Shown: positions 26,994-37,001, counted from the stretch's first letter. The stretch is DNA of 64,000 nt from Candidatus Poribacteria bacterium (GCA_028820845.1 JAPPII010000092.1:40312-104311); one strand, 5' to 3'. Notes: generated by a model not told the origin, from the letters alone. Program-made: numbers and translations.

Positions 26994-29432
26994 GTGCCAA
27001 CCAAAGAGGATACACCGGTGTTACCCAGTGTTGAAAAGGCTTTAGAATACGATAAAATCCGAGAACTCCTGAAGAAATACACTGCTTCTCGACTTGGGAT
27101 AGCGCGTGTTGACGCGCTCAAGCCGTCCTACGACGTTGACAAAATTCGGTATCTACAGACGTTGTGCAGTGAAGTTAAATTCTTTCATGAACTCTACGGT
27201 GGGATCCCTTTGGGAGGCTTAACGGATGTTCGGGCATCCCTGAACCACGCTGCGAAAGTCGGGGCAATTTTAGATACTGAAGAACTTCTGAATGTCCGAA
27301 AGGTCGCCCAGATTCCTACAGACATCCATAAGGCGTTTAAAAAACGCGACCGAGACGAATTTCCCAATTTATTTTCTATCGTCGATGCGCTGCCAGAGTT
27401 TTCGGAGTTAGTTGAGGCGATTACCTATTGCATTAACCCTGACGGTATCATACTCGATCGCGCAAGTCCTGAATTGCGTGCGGTTCGCCGTAAGCTATCG
27501 CGCCTCCGTGAAAATGTCCATCAAAAACTCGAAACCACGCTCCGCTCACCTGAGCATCAAAAAGCGATTCAAGAACCCGTCATCACCTCTCGAAATAACC
27601 GATACGTTATTCCAATAAAACAAGAGGCACGGGCATCTTTCAGGGGGGTCGTCCAAGGGCAATCCACAAGCGGCGCAACCTTTTTTATCGAACCGCTGGA
27701 TATTGTCCAGATGAATAACGAACTCCACGAAGCCGCTGAAGCAGAACATCGCGAAATTCGGCGTATCCTCCTTGACCTCACAGATCGTGTGCGCGACAAC
27801 CTACACGAATTGGAATTATCTCTCGATCTCTTAGCAGAACTCGACTTTTTAAACGCAAAGGCGCGGTTCAGCCTTGCATTGAATGCCGTTGAGCCGAAAA
27901 TCAATACGCGAGGTTACATCAAATTAATTGAGGCACGGCACCCACTACTCGAATTTCATCTCCAGAGTGTTAAAGCGTCTGATTCTGATGAGAATGAAGA
28001 CCTTCCAGACCGCGTCGTGCCGACGAATGTCCATATTGGGGACACCTTTAACACATTGATTATTACCGGTCCGAATACGGGTGGTAAAACCGTTGTCCTC
28101 AAAACTGTCGGTTTATTGACGCTTATGGCGCAATCCGGTTTACATATCCCCGCAGCACACGGGAGCAAAATCGCCATCTTTGACATGGTTTTCGCTGACA
28201 TCGGCGACGATCAAGGGATAGAACAGAGTCTTAGCACTTTCTCCTCACATATCACGAAAATCGCTGAGATGCTGAAAAAGATTGATCACGCCGAACACTC
28301 GCTTGTGTTGTTAGATGAAATCGGGGCTGGCACAGACCCAAGTGAAGGGACTGCCCTCGGCATGGCACTTCTCGATTGGCTCGGAAACAGACGGGTTAAT
28401 ACCATTGTGACGACGCACTACGGTGCACTCAAGGCTTACGCACACACGCAAGCGCGCATGGAAAACGCCTCAATGGAGTTTGATTGGAAGACCCTCCGTC
28501 CTTCATATCGACTGCAGGTTGGTGTGCCGGGGAGTAGCAACGCTATAAAAATCGCAGAACGCCTCGGAATTCCATCTGAAATCCTTGATGAAGCGGAGGT
28601 TCATTTAGGGAGCAATACCGTTGCGGTTGAAGATTTACTCGTTCGTTTACAGGAAACGCAGAATGAGATGGACGGAGAGCGAAGCCGCTTGCAGCGTGAC
28701 CTTCGCGATGCTGAATCGGCGCGTCAAAAACACAACGAACTCCTTCAGCACCTCAAATCAAAACGCCATACATTGAAACAGGAAGCCGAAGATGAAGCGC
28801 GCAGTATCATTGCTGGGGCGCGACGAACTGTTGAGAACCTTGTTACTAATATTCGTAAAGAACAAGCCTCTAAAGTGAGTATCCAAAACGCTTTCTCAAA
28901 AATAGAAACCACCAAAAAATCGCTACAACCCAAACAGCCCAAGAAACAACAACCCAAACAATCGAAAATTAAAGTCTCTGTCGGCGATAAGGTCAGGGTC
29001 AAAAAACTCGGCAAGTTCGGTGAGGTTACGGCTATAAAACCCCGCGGGAAAATGCCTTTACAGATTTTGGTGGGGAATATGCAAATGCAAGCCGCATACC
29101 ACGATATCGACTCCGTGCGCCCCAAGCAAGAGGTGTCCCGATTGTCAACTTCTGTGCTTGACATCCAATACAGCAAAGCCAACTCAATCAGCGATGAGTT
29201 GAATATTCACGGAATGCTTGTAAAGGAAGCTTTGGATATTACCGATAAGTATCTTGATGATGCGTATCTTGCCGGTCTCCCGACAGTGCGAATCCTGCAC
29301 GGCAAGGGGACAGGCGCATTGCGGAACGCTGTGCATGCGGAATTGCGTGGGAATCCACATGTCGCGAAATACCAATTCGCACCCTACGATCAAGGCGGTG
29401 AAGGTGTAACCGTTGTCACGTTTAAGGAGTGA
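26994..29432 (+). CDS. mutS2: Endonuclease MutS2
   Basis: 812 aa from GTG 26994; a GTG at 27018 is an alternative. The core ATPase has Walker A GPNTGGKT (359-366), Walker B LVLLDEIGAGTDPSEG and TIVTTHYGALK. A coiled-coil insertion follows (about 560-650). The C-terminal Smr nuclease domain (about 735-812) has LNIHGMLVKEA and HGKGTGALR. The N-terminal mismatch-recognition domain of MutS is absent, as expected for MutS2, which acts in recombination control and ribosome rescue. It is the first gene of a mutS2-dnaG-rpoD run. Confidence 0.95.
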   Translation: MPTKEDTPVLPSVEKALEYDKIRELLKKYTASRLGIARVDALKPSYDVDKIRYLQTLCSEVKFFHELYGGIPLGGLTDVRASLNHAAKVGAILDTEELLNVRKVAQIPTDIHKAFKKRDRDEFPNLFSIVDALPEFSELVEAITYCINPDGIILDRASPELRAVRRKLSRLRENVHQKLETTLRSPEHQKAIQEPVITSRNNRYVIPIKQEARASFRGVVQGQSTSGATFFIEPLDIVQMNNELHEAAEAEHREIRRILLDLTDRVRDNLHELELSLDLLAELDFLNAKARFSLALNAVEPKINTRGYIKLIEARHPLLEFHLQSVKASDSDENEDLPDRVVPTNVHIGDTFNTLIITGPNTGGKTVVLKTVGLLTLMAQSGLHIPAAHGSKIAIFDMVFADIGDDQGIEQSLSTFSSHITKIAEMLKKIDHAEHSLVLLDEIGAGTDPSEGTALGMALLDWLGNRRVNTIVTTHYGALKAYAHTQARMENASMEFDWKTLRPSYRLQVGVPGSSNAIKIAERLGIPSEILDEAEVHLGSNTVAVEDLLVRLQETQNEMDGERSRLQRDLRDAESARQKHNELLQHLKSKRHTLKQEAEDEARSIIAGARRTVENLVTNIRKEQASKVSIQNAFSKIETTKKSLQPKQPKKQQPKQSKIKVSVGDKVRVKKLGKFGEVTAIKPRGKMPLQILVGNMQMQAAYHDIDSVRPKQEVSRLSTSVLDIQYSKANSISDELNIHGMLVKEALDITDKYLDDAYLAGLPTVRILHGKGTGALRNAVHAELRGNPHVAKYQFAPYDQGGEGVTVVTFKE

Positions 29433-29520
29433 CGTAAACACACCTAACTTGGTAGGCGATGTTTCTAACTTCGCCTAACTTATAACTTATAACTTATAAC
29501 CATATTAGGACAGATTCATT

Positions 29521-31317
29521 GTGAACGCTGCTCGATCAAGAAACCATATACCCAGGGAAACGATTGATGAAATTCGGAGGCGTACGAACATCGTTGAAGT
29601 CGTCTCCGAGTGCGGCGTTGCCCTGCGTCCTGCGGGTCGTGATTTCAAGGGACTGTGTCCATTCCATGACGAGAAAACACCCTCTTTCACCGTCTCAGCG
29701 GAAAAACAGATGTTCTATTGTTTCGGTTGTCAAACAGGCGGCAATGTTATCTCTTTTATCCAAAAGCATGAGGGTAAATCCTTTAGAGAGACAGCAGAAT
29801 GGTTGGCAGATCGCTTGAATATTACGCTCCCAACCCAAGATGTCCGTGAAATTGCGATTCGAAAACGGCTCACATCTTTGGAGGATCTCAACCGTTTTGC
29901 GGTGGAATATTACCACCGACAACTGTTTACTGACAGGATCGGTACATCAGCCATGCGGTATCTGAAACATCGTGGGGTCCAACCGAAGACCCTTCGGCTG
30001 TTTCAATTGGGGTACGCACAGCCGGGACGGCGGAATCTCGTGAAGGCTGCCACGGACGAAGGATTTACAACCCAACAGTTGATTGATGCCGGATTAATCA
30101 AGGACGAGGATCGGGGTCCGCAAGACCGGTTTTGGAATCGGATCTTGTTCCCGATTTGTAATGAACGCGGTGCGCCTGTCGCCTTTGGGGGGCGTGCGCT
30201 TTCTGAAGAACATCAACCCAAATATCTGAATTCGCCTGCGACTGTTCTATATGATAAGAGCAATCTCCTTTACAACCTCGATAAAGCCCGTCAATCCATT
30301 TACAAGCAGCAGCGAGTCCTCCTCGTCGAAGGTTATATGGATGTTTTAATGCTTTATCAGTCCGGGATTGAGAATGTGGTAGCGTCCTCTGGAACCTCTC
30401 TGAGTGAAAATCACGCCGGTTTATTGAAGCGGTTTGCCCCTGAAGTCGTTATCGTCTATGACGGAGATGCCTCGGGTTTCCGAGCAGCGCAGCGTGGGTT
30501 GCACCGTGTGCTCGCAGAGGGATTGCGCGTCCGCGTAGCACTTCTTCCAGCTGGAGAGGATCCCGATTCATTTACACGACAACACGGTGCGTCTGCCTTC
30601 ACGGAACTTACTGATAGAGCCATAAACCTCATCGAATTTCAGATTCAAGCAGCTATTCAACGACAGGACATCCACCGAGTTGACGTGAAAGCACAGATTG
30701 CTAAGGAAATTACGGAGACGCTCCTAAGTCTCAAAAATCGGATGGAGCGCAGTGAATACGTCAAATACGCCGCGCGTGAACTACATATTGATGAACGCGT
30801 GCTTTGGCAGGAATTGCGAGACGCAGGACTTCAAGCAGAACAGACACCTCAACGCGTGAGGCAAGCGAAGAACGCACCGCAAAAATTATCCACACGCGCC
30901 CAAATCGAAAGTCAATTCATTGAAGCATTAATTCAAAGTCCAGCGTTAATTCCAAGTGTTAAATCGGAATTTCATTACCAGAATTTCACAGAACCGCGTT
31001 TCTCTAAAATAGCGCAATTGCTCTGGGAGGCGTGTAAGGACAATGAAAACGTTGACATCCAAACACTCATCAATGCGTGCCCTGATGAGGAAGTGAGAGG
31101 ATTCGTCTCGAATGCGCTGCTCCGTAGAACGCCGCCTCCGAATTTATTGCGAGCGCGGGTTGACGGCTGCCTCAATAAACTCAAGAATTTCCTCTTACAA
31201 GATCTCGAACAGCGTATCCGCTCCCATGCACTCGCTGAGGGCACAGATGAGGTGGAAACCCTCAAGGAATTAGTGAAACTTTCAAACCAGAGACGCGCCT
31301 TAACCGGACAACCTTAG
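29521..31317 (+). CDS. dnaG: DNA primase
   Basis: 598 aa from GTG 29521 with AGGA upstream. The CHC2 zinc-binding domain has Cys46, His49, Cys67 and Cys70 (LCPFHDEKTPSF...FYCFGCQ). The TOPRIM catalytic core (about 265-350) has VLLVEGYMDV and VIVYDGDASG. The C-terminal helicase-interaction domain follows. It lays RNA primers at replication forks. It is followed after 18 bases by rpoD, the classic macromolecular synthesis pairing. A 7-bp AACTTAT tandem repeat lies in the spacer upstream (about 29478-29500). Confidence 0.95.
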   Translation: MNAARSRNHIPRETIDEIRRRTNIVEVVSECGVALRPAGRDFKGLCPFHDEKTPSFTVSAEKQMFYCFGCQTGGNVISFIQKHEGKSFRETAEWLADRLNITLPTQDVREIAIRKRLTSLEDLNRFAVEYYHRQLFTDRIGTSAMRYLKHRGVQPKTLRLFQLGYAQPGRRNLVKAATDEGFTTQQLIDAGLIKDEDRGPQDRFWNRILFPICNERGAPVAFGGRALSEEHQPKYLNSPATVLYDKSNLLYNLDKARQSIYKQQRVLLVEGYMDVLMLYQSGIENVVASSGTSLSENHAGLLKRFAPEVVIVYDGDASGFRAAQRGLHRVLAEGLRVRVALLPAGEDPDSFTRQHGASAFTELTDRAINLIEFQIQAAIQRQDIHRVDVKAQIAKEITETLLSLKNRMERSEYVKYAARELHIDERVLWQELRDAGLQAEQTPQRVRQAKNAPQKLSTRAQIESQFIEALIQSPALIPSVKSEFHYQNFTEPRFSKIAQLLWEACKDNENVDIQTLINACPDEEVRGFVSNALLRRTPPPNLLRARVDGCLNKLKNFLLQDLEQRIRSHALAEGTDEVETLKELVKLSNQRRALTGQP

Positions 31318-31335
31318 AAAAGGAGCAAGTTAATC

Positions 31336-32859
31336 ATGGATTTTAAAGACTATTCTACCGTTGATTATCTGGATTCTGAGAGCGGTGATGATCTCGAATA
31401 TGACGATGAGATGGCAGACTTATCCGCTCTCGCCGGTAATTACACAGATGATTCGGTGAAAGTCTATATGCGTGAGATGGGAAGATTTCAGTTGCTTGAT
31501 CGGACCCAAGAGGTCGAACTCGCCAAACGGATTGAAGCCGGCCATCGCGCCGCGCTTGAGGCGACCTTCGGAACCGCACTGGCAATTACAGAAATTCGGA
31601 AGATGCTCTATAAAGTCGTCACTGCCAAAAAACGGGCATCTGATATTATTGATATGCCCGTTAAGAGCACATCAACCCAGGACAAGGAACGGAAACTTCG
31701 GGAACAGGTGAAGAAGGCGTTAGACGTGCTGGAGAAACTGGAGATAGAACGTTTCAATGCTGCCGAAAATGGAAACGCATCCGCGCAGAAATCGAAAACG
31801 CGTAACAAATTGATGAAAACGCTCGACAAACTGAAAATTGACCGCGAAGAGATTAGCAAAATCTCTGACCGCGTCAAACAGTCGGAATATCAGATTAGTG
31901 TATGGGAGAGCCAAGTACAGTACCTCCAACAATCTCACGATATTCCTCACGAATGGTTCAATGGTGATAGTGACCCGAAACGGAAGTTTGAAACGGCTGC
32001 GATGGCGGAAGCCTACATCGAAATTGTCCGCTGTAAACGCAGTATCCGACAGCAGATGAATGAAATTGGCGTCTCGCGCGAGCACCTCAAATCTCTCACC
32101 CAGCAAATTGATGAAGGCGAGTCTGAGGCGCAAGCTGCAAAGATGGCAATTGTTGAAGCCAATCTCCGTCTCGTCGTCAGTATCGCAAAGAAACACAGGC
32201 ACCGTTCATCAGGACTCGAATTTCTCGACTTAATCCAAGAAGGAAACATCGGGTTAATGCGAGCGGTCGATAAATTCGATTACCAGCGCGGCTACAAATT
32301 TAGCACATACGCGACATGGTGGATTCGACAGGGTATCACCCGCGCGATTGCTGATCAGGGACGCACGATTCGGATCCCTGTTCACATGCACGAACGCATT
32401 AACAAGATACGACGCGTCCAACGCTCCCTACTCCAAGAATTGGGGAGTGAACCGACTGCCGAACAGATCGCACAAGATTTGAAAATTTCGACCAGCAAGG
32501 TCACCGAGGCTTTGTCAGTCGCACCAGAAACCTCGTCCTTAGACACACCGATCGGCGAAGAAGACGATAATCCTCTCGGCTCTTTCATCGTAGACACTGA
32601 CGCACCATCCCCTGTGCAGGAAGCTGAATTGAACATTCTCAAGGAACAGATCCAAGATGTCCTTGACGACTTAAGCGATCGCGAGAGACGCGTGATTTCG
32701 CTCCGTTTCGGGATTGATGACGGTTATCCAAGAACGCTTGAAGAGGTCGGGAGTATCTTTAAAGTGACCCGGGAACGGATCCGACAGATTGAGGCAAAGG
32801 CACTCCGTAAATTACGGCATCCACGCCGAAGCCGAAAACTCCGTGATTTTGTTAACTAA
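31336..32859 (+). CDS. rpoD: Primary RNA polymerase sigma factor (sigma70)
   Basis: 507 aa. Region 1.2 is [17 protein letters not shown] charged non-conserved insert (about 90-265) follows. Regions 2.1-2.4 are [34 protein letters not shown] and [19 protein letters not shown] (about 270-345). Region 3 starts IRIPVHMHE, and region 4.2 is [19 protein letters not shown], the helix-turn-helix that reads -35 boxes. Full set of primary sigma regions, with AAAGGAG before the ATG. The TTGACx/TATAAT-like boxes elsewhere in the window fit this factor. Confidence 0.97.
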   Translation: MDFKDYSTVDYLDSESGDDLEYDDEMADLSALAGNYTDDSVKVYMREMGRFQLLDRTQEVELAKRIEAGHRAALEATFGTALAITEIRKMLYKVVTAKKRASDIIDMPVKSTSTQDKERKLREQVKKALDVLEKLEIERFNAAENGNASAQKSKTRNKLMKTLDKLKIDREEISKISDRVKQSEYQISVWESQVQYLQQSHDIPHEWFNGDSDPKRKFETAAMAEAYIEIVRCKRSIRQQMNEIGVSREHLKSLTQQIDEGESEAQAAKMAIVEANLRLVVSIAKKHRHRSSGLEFLDLIQEGNIGLMRAVDKFDYQRGYKFSTYATWWIRQGITRAIADQGRTIRIPVHMHERINKIRRVQRSLLQELGSEPTAEQIAQDLKISTSKVTEALSVAPETSSLDTPIGEEDDNPLGSFIVDTDAPSPVQEAELNILKEQIQDVLDDLSDRERRVISLRFGIDDGYPRTLEEVGSIFKVTRERIRQIEAKALRKLRHPRRSRKLRDFVN

Positions 32860-32867
32860 CATGGATA

Positions 32868-32895
32868 TGTAGCGTAAACTTTTAGTTTGCGCACG
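32868..32895. repeat. Variant of the GCATAAACT hairpin repeat
   Basis: TGTAGCGTAAACTTTTAGTTTGCGC: stem GCGTAAACT/AGTTTGCGC, with paired changes relative to the copies at 26871 and 26921. It follows rpoD directly and may terminate transcription. Confidence 0.6.
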
Positions 32896-33011
32896 TGTAG
32901 CCTTCATGTAGCAGCAGACAACCCAGAACCTACAATCCATAACCCTTAAAAAATTTGCTTTTAACACCGAAATATCGTATAATTCGTATATCAAATTAAA
33001 GCAATTAAAGC

Positions 33012-33084
33012 GGGCCCATAGCTCAGTGGTCAGAGCCGTCGGCTCATAACCGACTGGTCCTAGGTTCGAGTCCTAGTGGGCCCA
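33012..33084 (+). tRNA. tRNA with CAT anticodon (elongator Met, or Ile2)
   Basis: 73 nt cloverleaf: acceptor GGGCCCA/TGGGCCC, anticodon stem GTCGG/CCGAC with loop CTCATAA giving CAT, T-arm TAGGTTCGAGTCCTA, discriminator A. It is not an initiator, because the acceptor 1-72 pair is matched. Met versus lysidine-modified Ile cannot be settled here. Confidence 0.9.
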
Positions 33085-33095
33085 TATCGCTACGT

Positions 33096-33168
33096 GGGGC
33101 GTTAGCTCAGGGGTACGAGCGCTACCTTCACACGGTAGAAGTCACTGGTTCAAATCCAGTACGCCCCA
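33096..33168 (+). tRNA. tRNA-Val (anticodon CAC)
   Basis: 73 nt cloverleaf: acceptor GGGGCGT/ACGCCCC, anticodon stem CTACC/GGTAG with loop TTCACAC giving CAC, T-arm CTGGTTCAAATCCAG, discriminator A. It is 11 bases after the previous tRNA, probably one transcript. Confidence 0.93.
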
Positions 33169-33193
33169 TCGTTGTTAAATCAAGGAGCGGTAC

Positions 33194-34279
33194 ATGGAAA
33201 GCAGGGATGTCCCGCATTTCGTCCAGGCTGGCATCAAGGCTATTGACTGTGACATTCATAACGAAGTCCCAAATTTACAGGCACTTTTCCCGTATATGTC
33301 TGATTTTTGGTGCGACTATTGCAGCACCTCCGGCTTTAGGGGACCCGATGCAAACGATTACCCGCGCGCCGCACCGTTAACGACGCATCCAGACGCACCT
33401 TCGCCCTGGGATGTGGATCTTGAACATGTGCGCGAACACCTGCTTGATGGGTGGAACCTCGAATACGGCATCCTCAATTGTGCCTATCGCGTTCAGAGCG
33501 TTCATAACCCTGACCTCGCCGCTGCTATCGCACAAGCAGTAAACGATTGGCAGATAGAACATTGGCTCGATCCAGAACCCCGACTCCGTGCCTCTCTGGT
33601 AATTCCAAGCCAAATTCCCGACCTCGCTGCGAAAGAAATTGAGCGGGTCGGCGATCACCCCGGATTTGTCCAAACTGTACTCCCTGTTCGTTCACGTGTC
33701 CCGTACGGCAACCGCAATTACTATCCGATTTACGAAGCAGCAGTCCGACACAATCTCGCTATCGCCATCCATTACGGCGGTGCTCCTGGGACGCAACCCT
33801 CCGCGACGGGGTGGCCATCGACCTATTTGGAAGAATATAGCGGGATGACACAGGTCTTTCAAGCACAGGTGATTAGTCTCGTTGCAGAAGGGACTTTCGA
33901 CCAGTTTCCCGAATTACGCGTCGTTCTAATTGAAAGCGGGTTTACATGGCTCCCCGCTGTGATGTGGCGGATTGATAAAGAATGGCGGGGGCTCCGAAAC
34001 AACACACCGTGGCTGAAACGTCCGCCTTCTGAGTATATGCGGAAGCATATTCGGTTTACCTTACAACCTATTGATACGCCACCGATACCCGAGCAGCTCC
34101 TCCAAATTATCGGGCAATTGGAGTCTGATGAGATGCTTATGTTTTCAACCGATTATCCGCATTGGCAGTTCAATACACCGAGCGATGCACTACCAGCAGA
34201 ATTGCCAGGGTCGCTTACCCGCAAAATTTTATATGAAAATGCTCGTGCCTTCTATCAACTGACAACCAATAACCCATAG
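33194..34279 (+). CDS. Amidohydrolase 2 family metal-dependent hydrolase/decarboxylase, copy 1
   Basis: 361 aa. The first beta-strand motif is IDCDIHNEVP (Asp20, His22), with AIHYGGAPG mid-protein, VVLIESGFTWLP, and FSTDYPHWQF near the C-terminus supplying the usual Asp and His. This is the PF04909 TIM-barrel family, which includes ACMSD-like decarboxylases and hydrolases of aromatic acids. Substrate unknown. It lies 12 bases before a paralogue and close to Rieske and PhyH genes, suggesting a catabolic cluster. AAGGAG precedes the ATG. Confidence 0.88.
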   Translation: MESRDVPHFVQAGIKAIDCDIHNEVPNLQALFPYMSDFWCDYCSTSGFRGPDANDYPRAAPLTTHPDAPSPWDVDLEHVREHLLDGWNLEYGILNCAYRVQSVHNPDLAAAIAQAVNDWQIEHWLDPEPRLRASLVIPSQIPDLAAKEIERVGDHPGFVQTVLPVRSRVPYGNRNYYPIYEAAVRHNLAIAIHYGGAPGTQPSATGWPSTYLEEYSGMTQVFQAQVISLVAEGTFDQFPELRVVLIESGFTWLPAVMWRIDKEWRGLRNNTPWLKRPPSEYMRKHIRFTLQPIDTPPIPEQLLQIIGQLESDEMLMFSTDYPHWQFNTPSDALPAELPGSLTRKILYENARAFYQLTTNNP

Positions 34280-34291
34280 GAGATAAACGCA

Positions 34292-35368
34292 ATGGAAAAC
34301 ACAACGACCAAACGTTCCAAGTTGCCAGTGATTGATTGCGACATCCACAACTCGATTCCGCCGGGAGGTCTATCCCCTTATCTATCCGAACGATGGCAGG
34401 AGTACTATAAGACCTTTGGGCTCCGGGGCCGCATCGGTGGCTATTATCCGCGAGCGCTTCTGAATGCCGCCCGGCGTGACGCATGGCCCCCTTCAGGACT
34501 CTCTCCGGGTGCAGATTTGGAATTTATGCAGGAGCAGCTTCTTGACGCATTCGACATCGAGTACGGCGTGCTGAACCCACTCATGCCTGTTGGGGAGCAG
34601 TTGAATATTGAATTCGGTGCCGCACTCGCCAGTGCCGTCAACGATTGGCAGGTCGCCGATTGGGTCGAACCTGACCCGCGCCTACGCGCCTCTATTGTTC
34701 CCGCCTATGAGAATCCTGATCTTGCTGCTGAGGAAATTCACCGATGTGGTCCCAACCCGGCGTTTGTTCAGATCTTGCTCCTTGCACGGACGAGAGACCC
34801 GCTTGGAAACCGAAAATATTGGAAAATGTACGAAGCCGCCTGTGAGTATGATTTACCCATCGGTATCCACTTCGGCGGCAATCAGGGTCAGATTACAGGT
34901 GCCGGATGGCCCTCCTATTACATTGAAGACCACGGCGGTATGCCACAAGCCTTCCACACGCAGGTCATCAGTTACGTCATTGAAGGCGTATTTGAGCGTT
35001 TCCCGAACCTCAAGATTGTCCTCATTGAAGGCGGATTCGCATGGCTCCCACCTCTTATCTGGCGACTGGATGCAACGTGGGAGAAACTACGGGCGGAAGT
35101 ACCGGATCTGAAACGGAAACCCTCAGAATACATCCGAGATCATTTCTGGCTGAGTACACAACCGATGGAAGAACCACCCAAACGCGAGTATTTCGAGCAG
35201 ATGCTTGAGCAGATGGATATGAACGACAAACTGATGTTCGCCACAGATTACCCGCATTGGGACTTTGACGCGCCTGACCGTGCGTTGCCGAGTTTCCTGA
35301 AACCCGAACTCCGTCGAAAGATTTTAGCCGACAACGCCCGCGAACTTTACGACTTTGATAAACTGTAG
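34292..35368 (+). CDS. Amidohydrolase 2 family metal-dependent hydrolase/decarboxylase, copy 2
   Basis: 358 aa, similar to copy 1 over its whole length: IDCDIHNSIP (Asp17, His19), IGIHFGGNQGQ, IVLIEGGFAWLPPLIWRLD, FATDYPHWDFD. More than half the residues match by eye, so this is a tandem duplication with divergence. Probably a distinct substrate or a hetero-oligomer partner. The spacer from copy 1 is 12 bases with AGGAG. Confidence 0.88.
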   Translation: MENTTTKRSKLPVIDCDIHNSIPPGGLSPYLSERWQEYYKTFGLRGRIGGYYPRALLNAARRDAWPPSGLSPGADLEFMQEQLLDAFDIEYGVLNPLMPVGEQLNIEFGAALASAVNDWQVADWVEPDPRLRASIVPAYENPDLAAEEIHRCGPNPAFVQILLLARTRDPLGNRKYWKMYEAACEYDLPIGIHFGGNQGQITGAGWPSYYIEDHGGMPQAFHTQVISYVIEGVFERFPNLKIVLIEGGFAWLPPLIWRLDATWEKLRAEVPDLKRKPSEYIRDHFWLSTQPMEEPPKREYFEQMLEQMDMNDKLMFATDYPHWDFDAPDRALPSFLKPELRRKILADNARELYDFDKL

Positions 35369-35393
35369 TAGCGATTCGCTCTTAAAATAGGTA

Positions 35394-35414
35394 GGTGCGG
35401 TTTCTAACCGCACC
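35394..35414. repeat. GGTGCGGTT/AACCGCACC hairpin repeat, third copy
   Basis: GGTGCGGTTTCTAACCGCACC, in opposite loop orientation to the copies near the tRNA-Gly. It is followed by AACTATTAACTATTAACCATTAACC-like microrepeat text (about 35447-35473) before the Rieske gene. Confidence 0.7.
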
Positions 35415-35482
35415 GATTCCCTATAAAATCGCGCCTTATTCAACTAACAACTATTAACTATTAACCATTAACCAACACCCAA

Positions 35483-35926
35483 ATGCCCAAATACGTAGTA
35501 GCAACAGCAGACGAAATTCCAGTCGGTGAACGCAAAATCATTGAAATCGGTGGACGCTCCATCGGTGTCTTTAACATTGATGGCGAATACTACGCTATCC
35601 GTAATAGCTGCCCCCACCAAGGCGGACCTTTATGTAGCGGTCTTGTCACCGGCTTCTTAGAATCCTCGGGTCCAGGCAACTATAACTACACCCGTAAAGG
35701 CGAGATTCTCCGCTGCCCATGGCACAGTTGGGAATTCGACATCAAAACAGGGCAATCTTGGTGGAGTCCAGCGCAGCGGCGCGTCAGAAAATACGAAGTC
35801 CACGTCGAGAGCGGTGAAGACATCGAGGCATCCAGTTCTGATGCTGAACCTCAAAAAGGTCCCTACGTCGCCGATACCTTCCCCGTCACCGTTGAGCAGA
35901 AGTACGTCGTCATCGAAATCGACTAA
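35483..35926 (+). CDS. Rieske [2Fe-2S] protein
   Basis: 147 aa. The cluster ligands are complete: CPHQGGPLC (Cys43, His45) and CPWHSWEFD (Cys78, His81). The fold matches small soluble Rieske ferredoxins or the N-terminal part of ring-hydroxylating oxygenases, here as a separate electron-transfer protein. It probably serves an oxygenase of the surrounding cluster, but no reductase is adjacent. It ends 4 bases into the convergent PhyH gene. Confidence 0.9.
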   Translation: MPKYVVATADEIPVGERKIIEIGGRSIGVFNIDGEYYAIRNSCPHQGGPLCSGLVTGFLESSGPGNYNYTRKGEILRCPWHSWEFDIKTGQSWWSPAQRRVRKYEVHVESGEDIEASSSDAEPQKGPYVADTFPVTVEQKYVVIEID

Positions 35927-36723
35927 TCCACCTCTTGCCCATCAATCAATTTCTCCTGATCCCCTGGCGAATAGAAATACGACCCCGGTTTCCATTCGCC
36001 AATATCCCCAATCAATCTCCGCTGACGCGGCGTGCAGCGTTCCAAAAGTTCCGGCGATGCCTTCTCATAATCAAAGGGTCGGAAGCACTGATGGCTATAG
36101 CAATAGATGAGCGTCTTCCGAGGCTGTTCCGACCGGTTGCTGGCAACACCATGCCACAATGCGTGCGGAAAAACAGCAGCATCCCCCGCCTTTACACGCA
36201 GCTGCACGGCTTCCGGGATATAGGGACCGTCCTTGACCCCTGTTTCTGGAAACGTACGATTATGGCTTCCCGGCACGACGGTGAAGTTTCCGCTATCGGG
36301 TTTCTCAAGGTCCGTCAAGAAGTAATGGAGTTTGACCTGAAGCGGCGAACTTGATCTGCTGACCCGAATCGTCCGCATCGCCTGCCCACCATCCGTGTGT
36401 AGATACCCCGGATCTTTCGGGTTCGGAGGACGCACAATCACCTCAGACATACTCAACTGGATAAAGTCGCCCATCAGTTCACGCACAATCGGGAACGTCC
36501 CCGGATGATCCATTAAGTCAACGAAGATGTCATGATCCTCCATTGCATTCCGCTTATCGAAAACAGAGTCTGCTGTGACATTCTCACCTTTCCGAAACTC
36601 GCTGTCCATTGCATCCACTATTGTCAGGAGTGCCTGCACTTCATCCGGAGAGAGCACCCCCTTCAAGACGATATAACCTTCAGCCCTCCACTGCTTCCGC
36701 TGCTCTTTCGTGAGTATTCCCAT
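35923..36723 (-). CDS. Phytanoyl-CoA dioxygenase (PhyH) family protein
   Basis: 266 aa. The Fe(II) ligands of the 2-oxoglutarate dioxygenase double-stranded beta-helix are seen in YLHTDGGQAMR (H-x-D) and ALWHGVASNRSEQPRKTL (distal His and Arg). VVPGSHNRTFP is also typical of the PhyH family. It hydroxylates an unknown small substrate using O2 and 2-oxoglutarate. Such enzymes are numerous in Poribacteria (general knowledge). It is convergent with the Rieske gene. Confidence 0.9.
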   Translation of the reverse strand: MGILTKEQRKQWRAEGYIVLKGVLSPDEVQALLTIVDAMDSEFRKGENVTADSVFDKRNAMEDHDIFVDLMDHPGTFPIVRELMGDFIQLSMSEVIVRPPNPKDPGYLHTDGGQAMRTIRVSRSSSPLQVKLHYFLTDLEKPDSGNFTVVPGSHNRTFPETGVKDGPYIPEAVQLRVKAGDAAVFPHALWHGVASNRSEQPRKTLIYCYSHQCFRPFDYEKASPELLERCTPRQRRLIGDIGEWKPGSYFYSPGDQEKLIDGQEVD

Positions 36724-36916
36724 CTATCTCCAACCTCCGTAGTTGTCCGGGGCACTTTTCTTTTAGGGAAAATGTTCCTGCCAAACGCCGACTGCTAATT
36801 GCTAATAAAATAGATGAGAAATCAATTCGTGTCAAGCAAAATATCTACTCCGCTTTTCTGGTGAGGTGCTCTTTAAAACTGATAGGTGCGTTTTCGTGTC
36901 CGAGGCTAAAAAAAGA

Positions 36917-36945
36917 TTGACGTCCCCTCCTTAAAAAGGTATAAT
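36917..36945 (+). promoter_or_regulatory. Sigma70-type promoter of the Uma2 gene
   Basis: TTGACG (36917-36922), 17-bp spacer, TATAAT (36940-36945). The ATG lies at 37002 with AAGGAG upstream. The rest of the 36724-37001 spacer holds only a short GCTAATTGCTAAT microrepeat. Confidence 0.75.
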
Positions 36946-37001
36946 CTTACCAAGACCCTAACTCTGTCTTTTCACGCACCACACGGCAAGGAGAAACACC
37001 G

